The notes: a model not told the origin generated them from the sequence alone. A stretch of 64,000 nucleotides of DNA from Perca fluviatilis (GCF_010015445.1 NC_053116.1:23643107-23707106); one strand, 5' to 3'. Shown: positions 51,254 to 62,150, counted from the first letter of the stretch. Translations and numbers: made by a program.

Positions 51254-51362
<109 letters not shown>

Positions 51363-51845
51363 CAACGCAGTCCTGGGGTTTTATACACTAGGTGGTGACA
51401 TTGAGTGATCTGCTTTACAACTTCTGCTGTGAGTAAATTAGCATTCACCGATCCTATTAGCTATAATGATGAACATGATACCATATCATTCATCTTGTTA
51501 ATTTTGATCATTTTAAATACTTTTACTATGTCACGATAGGACTGCAGCAGAATATTTCTACGTTCATGACTTAACATTCCTGATTGTATTTTGTTTTACA
51601 CTAATTTATTTATTTATTAGGAATATAAAAGGTTTGAAGTTGGCTACAGTACCAGCCTATAATTACCATTAACAATAACAACAATAATTTCTTTATCTTT
51701 ATACTGCGCTGTGTTAAGTCAAGGTAAGCTGAGTCTATTATATTTAAACAGCCCATATTCACAAATCACAAATTAGGTGTTCTAACTACAGTTTAAGAAC
51801 TGTGTTACCTCTGCTATTCATTGGAAAATGGTTTTAATCGTCTCT

Positions 51846-52270
51846 TAAAGGTCCCATATTGTAAAAAGTGATATTTCCATGCCTTTTTTTTATTATAAAG
51901 CAGGTCGAGGTACTATAGAAATACTTTAAAAGTATCAAATCCACAGAGAATTGCACACAGCTCGTATGCTGTCAGGACTTTCACACGTTTGTGATCACAA
52001 CTATACTATATATAGGTAGAAAGTGCCACTACAGTACCGTTATAGTCATTCCCAGGCTGCAATGATGGTGCAGTTACACCGACAGCACAGATGCTGGAGA
52101 CCTGAAAACGCTGAAGGAGTGTTTCAGACGGAGGGTGAATACAGGTGTATTCGGAGAGACAGAATGAGAAAAATTATGTTTTTTGAACGTTAAAGCTTGT
52201 AAACATGTTCTAGTAGAACCCAAAACAGTACGAAGTATGAACCTGAAAATAAATATGATATGGGACCTTT
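51846..52270. mobile_element. Non-autonomous DNA element with TTAAAGGTCCCATAT termini
   Basis: The left end TAAAGGTCCCATATTG and the right end ATATGGGACCTTTAA form an inverted terminal repeat about 15 bp long around a 425 bp non-coding interior. This terminus is widespread in fish genomes (recalled, not searched). The target duplication could not be fixed. Confidence 0.7.
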
Positions 52271-52866
52271 AACTCCGGGTCCACAACATCATTACATCTC
52301 TAAGCTGTTTCCTTTACACATCTCCAACATTAGGACACCATTAGTTTAGTATTTACCTCTTGACTTAGATTGAGCAACAGCTGTCAAATGTGCAGGGGAA
52401 AGACATTGAAGGATGAACTCCTCCATAGATAAATACATCAACAAAATGTGTCTACATTTAAAGAAGGGGCTTCTTTAAGGCCACCAAGGAGTCTGCAGGA
52501 TGACCTATAGCCCTGTCAAAAGGACCTTTTACTTTCTCTGGTGGAATCTGCACCAGTTGCAAGGGTTGTAAGCCATAGGTCTCATGCCTTGAAACAGGAG
52601 AAGCTGCTGAAAAGCCAAACCTGGCCACAGAAATACGTTCTGTAGACAAGCGGCGAGGATCAACGGAGCCCACGCGGCACCCAGACCCTGTGATATTTGA
52701 TCAGGCTTGACACGTCCCATTGCATCTGAGCCACGCTGCCTCACCTCCTCCGTCTGCACACAAACCCAACACCTCACACGCAGTCCCAGGGATAAGTGGT
52801 CCCTTGCTATAAATACCGAGACAGGATGGAAGCATGGAGGGAGCCAAAAAGAGTGGGCAGTGTGAT

Positions 52867-52901
52867 GAGGAGGAGGAGGAGGAGGAAAAGGAGGAGGAGG
52901 G
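52867..52901. repeat. (GGA)n low-complexity tract
   Basis: Purine-rich GGA repeat with one AAAA interruption. Confidence 0.9.
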
Positions 52902-53127
52902 TGTGTGTGGCTAAAACATAAAAAGTGAACACCTGTTAACATGGTGTCAAGGAGTTAAATGTGAAGTGACACTAAAAAATAAATTAATAATCTTCCGACT
53001 TAACGCTTTTTTAACTTAACGCCCTTCAAAACAAACACCTGCACAGATGTCACTATTGAATTAAACACTTCGGGGAACCATTTGGAGTTTCAACACCTTC
53101 ATTTTATTGTGTCCCCACCCTTCTCAG

Positions 53128-53128
<1 letters not shown>

Positions 53129-53175
<47 letters not shown>
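53129..53175. repeat. (TCTG)n tetranucleotide microsatellite
   Basis: About 11 to 12 TCTG units. Confidence 0.97.
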
Positions 53176-55639
53176 CCTCATCCGCCTCTCCCATATCACT
53201 CCCTCTGATTTTCAAGAAAACAGGTGCAAGGAGTGTCCAGTACACACACAGCTTGACACATAAAAACACTTACTATGCATGCTCTAGCCCCGCCTTTACT
53301 AGCAGAACCTGTGGCCAAAGCATGCAGAACATTTCCTTCTGTCCTTGTAGCTGCAGCAGCGTCTTCAAACTGAGGAGCAAATATAGCCTGTCATCCTTGT
53401 GAAAGTGAGAGCAGTGGTCAGCAGGATAGCCTATTTCTTATATTCATGTTCAGAATAGATGACAACTGTTAGCGCTCCAAGCAAAAAGGCTCTTTGTGCT
53501 TGAGGTGATCTGCTGTTTGAGAGATATTAAGAAAAAACATAACAGACATCACAGATTTTTTTTATCAGGACAACGCCAGAAGAGAGAAGAGAAGGCATGG
53601 AGTTTAACTGTAGGATTGGAGCGGAAGGTATACAGTATACTAGCTTAATAAACATGTGGTTGTTCTGTAAAGTACTTGTACTTGAGACAATATAATCTGC
53701 GAGTTGGGCAGCAAGACGCGCCGCTTCTGACCGTACAGATCCACCTGGCCATGCGACGCTTCTGTCGTGCCGCGCTCCAATTTATTGATATGGGTGACGT
53801 CAAGCAAAAAATGCTGCGCGTTCAAAAAGCTGGCCGATGCCCATCTTTATGCAAATGAATACGTTGAACGCGACGCGACTATCTATCCATTAGAAGTAGA
53901 CAAAAATCTTTCAAACTGACCATTGTCGATCTGAAATGAAAACAGATTCAGCAACTATATGGCCTATTTCTCGCTTAAAATGTTTTCAGAAACACGTTTT
54001 GGTGAACTATTTTCGTAAAATAGGCTACTATATTGTATTCCGAATATACAGCCGCCATACTGTCATTTTCATATTCGGGAGTAGCCAGACCCACGTGATG
54101 CGTTCGTCCAATCAGCTGCTGGTCAAGGGCGTGGAGCATCAACCATGGATGTATGACGTCGCGACACCACGCTTCAGTCGTGTTGCCAAAGCGGCGGAGG
54201 ACAGAACAACCGGTACGCAGCCGCAACGCACAGACGTGCCCAGTTGAAAATGGGGGTTACTCTCAACTAATACCTGCCTTACAACAGTGCTGCCTAGTGG
54301 TAGAATGCAGCAGACATATAGAGATAACAGTTTAAAGATGAATAAGGATTAACAGTGTAAGCTACACAGCTCTCTCTCATAAGGTTCATCCAGAAAACAC
54401 ATTTACACACTCTATTATAGAACTGCCAACTATAACTTCCACGTTTCTATTTTTTAATAAACTGAGAAGAATACTTGTAAGTTTAATTTGTATTTATTTA
54501 TTTGTATTATTATAATAATTGGTGTAGATCTGTCAGGACAAAAATGACAAAGAGACAATAAACCTACCTGTGAGACAAAAAACTCTTGCAGGAATTCCTT
54601 ATTTCAATGAAGTTAAAACATATAACATATATGTATTTATGTGTTCACGTTTAAGTCTATGAGCTTAGCTGATATCCTTATTGGTAGGCTATGTGGTAAG
54701 GAGGAAAGAGACAGAGAGGCTCCCCTTACGTCCTTTGAGTGTTGCAGCTATTTCTTTATGAAAGATGAAACTTACTGTAACTGGCTGTGGTAGAAAGAGC
54801 ATACAAAAGCATTAAGTGTTGGCCAAACAAGTCCTAATGCAACAATGGCAATTGTAAATTTGGAGGGAAAACTGATGTTAAAAGTTTGGCGGCAACTTTG
54901 TGCGCGCGTTCCTCCATTCAGTCGCTAATGAGAATGATAATTTGTGGCTCCTCTGACAACCCCTATACCCCCTTCAATAGCGACTTCTCCCAAGGGATGC
55001 GAGGGCGCAGATCCCCGAGGGACATTCAGCCCTCTATAGGAATCCTTTTCATCACCAAAATGAGATTCCCGCCTGTTTCGTTTAATATAGCCTATGGTTG
55101 AAAACTAAAATGTCCTATTATGTTCTAGGCTACTTTCGATATAATTGGCCTTGTCGACACCTCAGCAAGTTGAGCAGACAAACCATACAGGATTGAGCAA
55201 CATATCAGCCCACATCTGGATATAGGCCTACACTAGCCTATGTGCAAAATGAAAGATAGGCTATACTTCAGCTTTTAATTCGCGTTATATCTGTATAGGC
55301 TACATGTGTGACATCATGTGTTCACATTATTTCCAATGCTGTGTGTTGCTATTTATCTTAGAATGAAGGTTAAAGATTACATGTGCCTTTATTCTCATTC
55401 TCTCTCTTCATACACCGGTTTCAACATTTCTTAGGTGTCTTTTCTACTTGCGGTTGTTGCTTGGTTACATGATTTCGTCAGTGCAAACATTATGAATATG
55501 GAATTTCTTTATCTGCCTGCATATTTCTCAACACCAGAGCAGACACAGCAGCTTTAACCTGATTTGCTTACAGCCTGCAACATGCTGCCATGTTATAGGA
55601 TGGACTCAGTCAACTCATCTTCGAGTATAGCCTACTGGC
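53176..55639. other. Intergenic DNA with two CpG-rich patches, no gene recognised
   Basis: Patches at about 53690-53890 and 54080-54250 are CpG-rich. The latter holds CACGTG, CCAAT and TGACGTC words. They may be transposon remnants or a promoter. Short frames here carry no recognised domain. Confidence 0.35.
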
Positions 55640-55830
55640 GGATCCGACTCGCCCGACGATCCCTCGTGTTTACACCGGGCTAGGCTTGCTTCTTGGCGGC
55701 CACGCGCGTGTGTGTGCTCGCCTCCTCACCTCCTCAGCGCGGCTGCACGACCCGGCCTGCCAGCGGGGATTTACTGCCTGGCGCTGTGCCCGGCCGCAGG
55801 CAGACTAGTTCGCTCTGTTCTCACGACCTC
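55640..55830. promoter_or_regulatory. CpG-rich island-like block 3' of her9
   Basis: Dense CpG words (cgactcgcccgacgatccct, ggcggccacgcgcg, gcgcggctgcacgacccgg) stand out against AT-rich flanks. It lies about 1.7 kb beyond the her9 poly(A) signal. It may be an unmethylated regulatory island or an unannotated transcript start. This was judged on composition only. Confidence 0.35.
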
Positions 55831-56399
55831 AGCTCCACAAAGGCATCTCTGAACTATTAACTCAGACACGAAGCAGTATGAACCACCGCAGAACCCACAC
55901 AAGCTGCCAACTGGTGTTTCAGTATGCCTCCTGCAGAAGGAAGTTGTTTAAGCATCACTGACAGTGGGTTTCAGTATGCCATTTACCGGTGTCATCTGCA
56001 GGGCACTGACACGCAGCAGGGTGAAAGTGAGAACGCAACTAAACGAAATACCAACGCACTCCAACTGTTAGATGAAGATTAATATCAGGAGTTGTGCAAA
56101 TTATCAGTGCAAAAAAAACATCGCAAGGCACGTAGGCCAGGTTACCGTGAAACTACGTCAACAAATTGTTCCTCTTTCAGAGTGCCACTGCCTTGGGATG
56201 TTTTCAGTTATCCGTATGTTCCTATTTCCCAAATATTAAGTGTTTCAAACGCTTTCTTCAACGATGTGATCTTTATATCAATATGTGTTCTGTCTTTGAT
56301 GTGGGTATATTAACACTAGTTTTTGCATAACTTAAAGTTTTCCCCATCAATATTTTTTTAAATGAATAAAGCACTAAGAATGTTGATCTTGTGTGTGCT

Positions 56400-56660
56400 C
56401 GTGGTCAGTACAAATAAACACTTTTGAACCGGCCACTTTTGGCCTGTGCCAGACATGCGCACCCACGGCGCGCCAGCGGAGTATTAAATGTTAAGGGGTT
56501 TTGACCGGCGGTCACCAGGGTGTAACCTAATCCCAAGTAAAGGGGCCCGCTGACTGCAAGTGGCTGACACACGGCTAGCGCCACGCCGCCCGGGACAGAA
56601 ACACGGCCCTCACTTCCGGACCCCACTCACCGGAGGAAGATAAGTTTACACCCAGGGATA
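56400..56660. promoter_or_regulatory. Second CpG-rich block 3' of her9
   Basis: CpG-rich DNA with ggcgcgcc, ggcggtcacc and ccgcccggg words and no coding signature. It resembles a regulatory island. No motif could be assigned with certainty. Confidence 0.3.
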
Positions 56661-56999
56661 AACGGAGACAGGGGGAAGAGATCGAGATGAAGACCTTTTA
56701 TACACAGAAAAGTGTTTAAAGCTGAGAGGAAAAAACACCTGGCCAGATGTAGCCCACGGACTGTAATACAAGGCCAATTTAAGTTATATTGTCACTGCAT
56801 GTGGGAGAGACCTAGAGTGATTTCCAGAGAAAGTCACCCTTCAAAATATTCTTTAAAATGCAATAGGTTTCTTTATCTACCCCGACCTCCTCAGGTTTCC
56901 CCGCATTCAAACCAAAGTCTAATCAAGTTCCCTCGTCTTTATTGAGGTGTAGGTCCACTGGGAGTGGAATTGAACAATTGATACACAAAAGGAAGCGAG

Positions 57000-57450
57000 G
57001 ATCCTTCCATATTCTCCTTTCACTGAGGCAATCTGTTAGTGACATTAACCCCTGAGCGCATTTCCCAGCCTCATGAATAGGGTTTAAGACATCTTAAAGC
57101 TCCCGCTGCATACAGGATGAGACCCTTTTCAAACTTGTAATTACCTTTATGGCAATAGAAAAATACACCCCCATTGTCCTTTCTCCAGCGGGCCAGATGT
57201 AATGGCTCCCGCCAAACTTAGTATAATTGATATAGTAGATAGAGTTCATATTGGGAACATAATCGATAGGTTGCCGCTTCGATTTGGCCTTAGTTATAAC
57301 CGCGGCGAGTCTGTTTAAAAGTTATAGAAGTCCCTAACTTCATCAATGTGGCTTTTACGCATGAATTGTACCTTATACGCACGGCCTCGAAACTACCGAA
57401 TGGCCCTTCATACTCTTAAATAATGATAAAGCAACATGCGCATGATAGAA
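57000..57450. promoter_or_regulatory. Candidate conserved enhancer just 3' of her9
   Basis: Complex non-coding DNA with a homeodomain core (gtaattac, 57137-57144), an ATCGAT word near 57262 and other AT-cored motifs. It ends just before the her9 poly(A) region. Its place and composition fit a proximal enhancer, but this could not be tested. Confidence 0.3.
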
Positions 57451-57488
57451 ACAGGCTTTAGACAAGAAATTCATTTCTGAAAAGTAAT

Positions 57489-57494
57489 TTATTA
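57489..57494 (-). terminator. her9 polyadenylation signal AATAAA
   Basis: On the minus strand this is the only canonical AATAAA found between the her9 stop codon and 57480. It predicts a 3' UTR of about 430 nt with cleavage near 57465-57475. Confidence 0.75.
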
Positions 57495-57761
57495 AAACAA
57501 CGGGCCATCACCCAACTTCAGTTTTTCTTTTCAACACAAAACAACAACAAAATATAAAACACAGCTTTGGTATAACAATCAATAACACATCTGTACAAAA
57601 CTAAAACCTTTTCATAAAAAGTACTTCATAACAAAAACGTTCCTATAAATCTTCCACATGTACAGCAGATTTATCACCGACATCCAAATGTTGGAATCAG
57701 ACAATAAAAGAAAGTGCCATGTAAGGCAACTCTTGTTCCATAAAACGAAACAATGAGAACT

Positions 57762-57850
57762 ATAGGGGGCATTAAGTGGTTAGAGTTACCGTCCCATAGC
57801 GAAAAAGTCACAGGTTTAACCCCCGCAACAGTTGTCTGTGCAGTCAGTTA
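57762..57850 (+). mobile_element. tRNA-like SINE fragment, antisense in the her9 3' UTR
   Basis: On the plus strand a tRNA-like A-box region (TTAAGTGGTTAGAG) is followed about 35 bp later by a B-box-like AGGTTTAACCCC and a short unrelated tail. The spacing fits a tRNA-derived SINE head. Stem pairing is too poor for a functional tRNA. It lies inside the stretch transcribed as the her9 3' UTR, on the opposite strand. Confidence 0.55.
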
Positions 57851-57905
57851 AATGTCTAAAATGGAAAAGTACTGCAGTCTGGTTATGGGTCTCTTGTCCC
57901 TTGCG

Positions 57906-59094
57906 CTACCAAGGCCTCCACACAGGCTCGTTGCCCTCCGAACCGGTGCTGACTCCGACCGGGCTGACCGCCTGGGACCCCCCGGAGAAGGACGTCATGC
58001 CATGGACTGGAGAAGCTGCAGTCGGTGCCGAGCTTCCGTGCACCGGACTGGCGTTGACCGCAACAGGCACTCCTGCGTTTGCGTAAAGGGGTATAACAGG
58101 GCCTGTGGTGGAGGCGAAGGCCGGGTTGGGGATCAAAAACGCGAACTGTCCATCGGTTGCGGGCACCAGCTGAAACCCACCAAATACCTTGGGGGAGACG
58201 GCCTCGGCAGGACTGAGTTTGGAGCCCATAGCAGCAGAGTTGATAGGTAGAGTGGATGGGAGCTGCACATGGAGAGGTTGAGCCAGGTGCGCCTGTTGGG
58301 ACGCGGCCTGCTGCGTGTAGTTCATGGACATCATCTGGCCCATGCAGCTGGACAGGTGGCTGAGGAGCCTCGACCTCACCTCCGTGTTCACCCCCTCGGA
58401 GGTGGACAAGAAGCGGGTGACCTCGTTCATGCACTCGTTGAATCCAGCTCTGTATTTGCTGAGGACTGTGGCATCTGCTGAAAGTGCTGCTGGGGGAAAG
58501 AAAGAGAGCGGATATTAGTGACGCATTTGTGAATCTTTCAACAGCTTCCTAATTACTTCCTAATGTATTTTGACCCACTTATAAGATTAAATAAACTTAC
58601 CGCTCATCTGTACACGCTGCAGGTTCCTCAAGTGCTTCACTGTCATCTCCAGGATATCTGCTTTCTCCAACTTGGAGTGTCTGGAGCTCTGTAGGACATA
58701 ACATGAAAAGTTGAGTCTGTATTCAAGGCCCATTTATTTTAACAAAACTATCTATAAACGTGAAAGAGTAGTTAAATGCATCAAAATGATCTCAACTTAC
58801 ATCTTTTTTAAGTGCGTCCAGGATGAGAGTCTTGAGCTGCCCAAGGCTTTCGTTTATTCTTGCTCTCCGGCGTTTTTCCATGATCGGTTTGGATGACTGC
58901 AAATAAAAAACAACTCTGCGTAAATGTATTGTTCACCATTTATCAATTTGCACTCTACGCCATGCCACAAATAAAACAATCCTTACTTTTCTATGCTCGC
59001 TGGCATTTTTCGGTTTGTCCGGTGTGTGTGCTCCGTTTGCAGGGGCACCGGCAATAGGGGATGCCGTCTGCTTTTCCATAGTGTCAGCTGGCAT
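57906..59094 (-). CDS. her9: Hairy/Enhancer-of-split bHLH-Orange repressor, her9 (hes4/hairy2 type)
   Basis: Nuclear bHLH-Orange transcriptional repressor that binds N/E-box-type DNA and recruits Groucho/TLE. Four coding exons (59094-58987, 58896-58801, 58688-58601, 58489-57906) have GT-AG introns of 90, 112 and 111 bp (phases 0, 0, 1), giving 291 aa, the family's usual length. The N terminus ([18 protein letters not shown]) is her9/hes4/hairy2-like; hes1/her6 instead has an MPADIMEKNSSSPV start. The basic region with the Hes-specific proline ([13 protein letters not shown]) is residues 39-51, and the helices run to about residue 95. The Orange domain is about 108-150. A conserved [19 protein letters not shown] segment lies at 200-218. 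The C-terminal WRPW (288-291) is the Groucho-binding motif. No damage is seen. The bHLH-Orange class is certain. The her9 name, rather than another hes1/4-type paralogue, is inferred from the N terminus. Confidence 0.95.
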
Positions 59095-59308
59095 TGTTGA
59101 TCAAACCAGGTAAAGCGTGAAGTAGTAAATCCTCTTTGGAAGCTCCGGAAAAATAAAATCGTTGAAAGTTCACGTTGAGCCACTGCAGAACATATAAGAG
59201 ATGCCTGACAGTCCCACCTATCAGTTTGCGTTATATCGCTTGTTATCACTGAGCTGTCATGTGAGTACAGGAGCGTGCGTTGCACCGTGCGGGGCGAGTC
59301 ACCGCTTC
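59095..59308 (-). other. her9 5' untranslated region (predicted)
   Basis: Stretch between the initiator codon at 59094 and the start expected about 30 bp after the TATA box. The ATG context (caacaATGcc) is acceptable and the downstream protein start agrees with the family. The exact cap site is inferred. Confidence 0.6.
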
Positions 59309-59333
59309 TGCCACCGACACACGCCGCGGCGGT

Positions 59334-59340
59334 ACTTATA
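59334..59340 (-). promoter_or_regulatory. her9 TATA box
   Basis: TATAAGT on the minus strand, in the context GAGCCGTC-TATAAG. This matches the order of elements in vertebrate hairy-type promoters and lies about 240 bp upstream of the start codon. Confidence 0.8.
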
Positions 59341-59347
59341 GACGGCT

Positions 59348-59353
59348 CGCGTG
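59348..59353 (-). promoter_or_regulatory. CACGCG class-C site (possible Hes/Her self-repression site)
   Basis: CACGCG lies between the paired RBPJ sites and the TATA box on the minus strand. Hes/Her proteins bind class-C and N-box sites in their own promoters, so negative autoregulation is plausible. Binding is inferred. Confidence 0.5.
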
Positions 59354-59362
59354 CTCCCAGTT

Positions 59363-59394
59363 CGTGTGAAACCCTCTCTGCATTCTTTCCCACA
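59363..59394 (-). promoter_or_regulatory. Paired RBPJ/Su(H) sites (SPS) of the her9 promoter
   Basis: On the minus strand TGTGGGAA (59394-59387) is followed by exactly 16 bp and then TTCACACG (59370-59363), which is a CGTGTGAA site in the opposite orientation. This head-to-head pair with a 16 bp gap is the arrangement known from the HES1 promoter, where two Notch-RBPJ-Mastermind complexes dimerise. It sits 22 bp upstream of the TATA box, again as in HES1. Confidence 0.8.
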
Positions 59395-59404
59395 CTCGCC
59401 TCAG

Positions 59405-59455
59405 CCAATAGCAAAGAGGACTCACCCATTGGGCGCGGGGCAGACCGCTGATTGG
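59405..59455. promoter_or_regulatory. Cluster of three CCAAT boxes upstream of her9
   Basis: CCAAT on the plus strand at 59405-59409, and ATTGG (CCAAT on the minus strand) at 59428-59432 and 59451-59455. The spacing of about 23 bp between them and the position about 65-115 bp upstream of the TATA box fit NF-Y sites. Confidence 0.6.
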
Positions 59456-59623
59456 ACAACACCCCCGCGGGCCGTCAGTCACGCGCTGCTCAATCAGCCC
59501 TGCAGGGACAAACAACAAAGCGGAGCGAGCAGCGGCCGGGCCGGGCTGTGAAGTGATAAGGGAGGGGAATGCGCTGGATGTTTGCTTCCAACTTTGCTCT
59601 GTGCTGTCAAAACTGTACTGCTT

Positions 59624-59624
<1 letters not shown>

Positions 59625-59689
<65 letters not shown>

Positions 59690-59728
59690 TGTGTGTGTGT
59701 GTTCGTGCGTGCGTGCGCGCGTGTGTGT
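59625..59728. repeat. (TG)n microsatellite with GCGCG-rich tail
   Basis: TG array (to about 59685) followed by a mixed TGCG/CGCG alternating purine-pyrimidine tail. It lies about 290 bp upstream of the her9 TATA box. Confidence 0.97.
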
Positions 59729-60109
59729 ACGGGAAGAATGCAGAGTCTGCGTTGATTAAGTATTTAACATTGCAGGTTTATTTTGAGCCTTACGATATTA
59801 GTGTAGGCTATGTATTAAGATGCATTGTTTTATGGCTGCACATTAACACATGCTTCTGATAAGAGAAAATAGTATCGTCATAATTTTGGTGTGAATTGCA
59901 ATGTGCGTATGTGAGCATTACTGTAAGTGCCAATACCCAGAATAAATTAAGCATATTCACATTTTCTTTCTTGTATGCCCACTTCTGAAAGTTGGAAATG
60001 CTTGCTGCCAATAACAAAAGTTATTTATGGCAAGCATACATGTTTTATTAGCCTCACATGAAAACAAATACACATTTTATCTATTTATAAGACTCCTCTT
60101 GCGCCTCCA

Positions 60110-60400
60110 AGGAGAAGACATCTGTAGTGGCACGCGAGGCGATTTGCAGTAGCACGCACCAAGCCAATGGCATGCGGCCACTTTATGCAAATAAAGCAGG
60201 CCGTACTCTGATTGGCTGTGTGAACAGCTCTGTCAATCATCCCGGCGCTCAAAGGGGAGGAGGAGGAAGAGGAGGAGAGGGGGGCACATCTATCCGCGTG
60301 CCATTTGCGAAAAAGTCTTCTGGTCTACGCGGAGCACGTGCCAAAACTTGCAGATTACAGCTTGGAGACCAAGGAGCATATACTGTCGAATCTGAGAATC
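60110..60400. promoter_or_regulatory. CpG/CCAAT-rich upstream element of her9, or a divergent promoter
   Basis: Contains CCAAT (60164-60168), a perfect octamer ATGCAAAT (60185-60192), ATTGG (60211-60215), a CACGTG E-box near 60335 and a GGA-rich tract (60254-60283). A TATA-like TTTATAAG lies just upstream at 60084-60091 on the plus strand. It is about 0.8 kb upstream of the her9 TATA box. It looks like either a distal her9 control element or a promoter firing away from her9. No coding exon follows. Confidence 0.4.
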
Positions 60401-61389
60401 TGGAAATATTCTATTTAAAAAGAATAGAGTAGAGTAGAATAGGATTTGTCACTATATTCGTTGGCATTTAGGTTGCATTAGAGATAGGCTGCAGGATCCA
60501 ATTTTCCTATGAAGAAGAGGCAGTAGTTTAAAAATCCTTTTTTTTTTTTTTTTTTTAAAGGAAAGTCACCAAAATATTTTTGTTGATAAAAGTAAGCTAC
60601 AACAAAATAAAACCCCAAAATTAGGCCTTTCCATCAGATTTATGTGCGAGTGGTTGAAACAAGGTCTAAATGACAATGTTTGAAGGAGAAGAGCACCATC
60701 TAGCGACTGATTTGTAAAAAGTACTCCAACTAAACATCTCAGGGCATTTAACAAGGTAAATCAACATTCAATGCATTAATGCATTTAAGGTCTAAGCTTT
60801 TATAAAGTCATTTAAATGCAGCCAACACCAATTGTAGCCTAATGTGATTGGTGTTTATGGATGTCTCACATAGAATTTAATGATTTCCTTGTCTATGCTC
60901 TGCAAATAAATTCCTTATTCACAGGAGTTAATTTCCTTACAATTTCTAAAAACATATTGTGACTTTTGTTCTTGTTTTTTGTTTGCTGTGGCATATGAAC
61001 TAGGAAGAAAGAGATATAGCCTCTGTGGTTAAACAAGAAAGTTTTCTTTTATGAGCATTGCATTTAGGTGGCCACAAGGTGGCACATCTGTTCATGTGTA
61101 GAAAATTAACAATAAAATGAAGCAAAATGCCAATATATATGAATTATATAGCCAGTATATAATTTATATTACAAAAATTGTAGATTGTAGATGTATTATA
61201 TGTACCAGGTAGATTTCCCAAAACTAGAAAAGAAAAAGTTTTGCATACAACAAATGTTTTTTTAATTTTTTTACATATTTTATTTATATCAGTGTGCAAA
61301 TATGTATTGCATACATACATTCATACTTACAGTCATACATACACCCTATACACACAGAAGGATCTGCATATACCTGTTACATGTGCAAT
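60401..61389. other. Intergenic DNA, no gene recognised
   Basis: AT-rich sequence including an 18 bp T run (60538-60556). No mobile element or exon was recognised. Confidence 0.45.
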
Positions 61390-62150
61390 CTTTATTTTTA
61401 TTTATTTTATTTAACCTTTATTTAACCAGGAGAGTCCTGACCAAGAACTGCATTAAAATAACCATTATGGACAGCAAACACAAAAGAAGACAAAATTAAA
61501 AGGAATAAAAACAATAAAAAATAGATGAATTCATTAAATTTAAATTTGTTTGCAACATATTCCATGCAGAACACACAAATATCCTTTTTCCAGCAGGTAT
61601 TTAGGACAGAAAGCATAAAAAAGTTCTGATAATGCAAAGAGTATTGTCCAGGTCTTTTCTGCGTAATAAAGACATATGTAGAATGAGAGCAGATGAAGAA
61701 TTGCCTCATGTATAAAGCTGTACCAATGGCAGAGATATGGGTGGCCAGAGCAGGCCATCTCGTACCTGAGAGTATAACTGACGGTGTTGAGTCATAGCTT
61801 TACAATTGGTTCTGAACCACAGGGATGCATGGTAAGATGTGACAACCATATGAAGACACTGATCAGATGTAGGATCACCATAGTCCAACACAGGTAAAAA
61901 AGAGTGGGCACAAAAAGTTACTATTTTCAAAATTAAAAACCCAGTTTTAGCCTCAGCTTTTTCACCAGCTACTGGTCTAAAGGTGAGGGAGTCATCAATC
62001 AAAATACCCAGATATGTATAAGAGTTAACAACTTCTATTTCACTTCCCTCAAGAATGACTACTGAAAGCATATTTTGTGGCCTATTCCTAGAGTTGGTAA
62101 ACAATATAACTTTGGTCTTATCTGCATTGAGAATGAGTTTCAGTTAAACT
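61390..62150 (-). mobile_element. LINE 3' fragment (CR1/L2-type reverse transcriptase C-terminal region)
   Basis: The minus-strand frame 62104-61706 carries the words typical of the end of a non-LTR reverse transcriptase: SYTYLGILIDDSLTF, FLPVLDYGD, and YHASLWFRTNCKAMTQHRQL. Further pieces continue to about 61540 (YSFIHEAILHLL). The 3' end near 61400-61440 has the TTTATTTAACCTTTATTTAACC word, which is common at the ends of fish repeats. The catalytic core is absent and stops interrupt the frame. It is an old, 5'-truncated copy of a different family from the LINE at 40535-42840. Confidence 0.7.

Noticed and set aside
57883..58434. 183-codon minus-strand frame overlapping her9 exon 4
   Set aside because: Out-of-frame shadow of the her9 last exon; the WRPW frame is the real one.
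57906..59094. Calling the gene hes1/her6
   Set aside because: The N-terminal [14 protein letters not shown] and the [11 protein letters not shown] stretch after the Orange domain fit the her9/hes4 group better than hes1/her6. A phylogenetic tree would settle it.
58983..59462. 159-codon minus-strand frame over her9 exon 1 and promoter
   Set aside because: Runs through the TATA box, the RBPJ sites and intron 1 in another frame than her9 exon 1, so it is not a coding unit.
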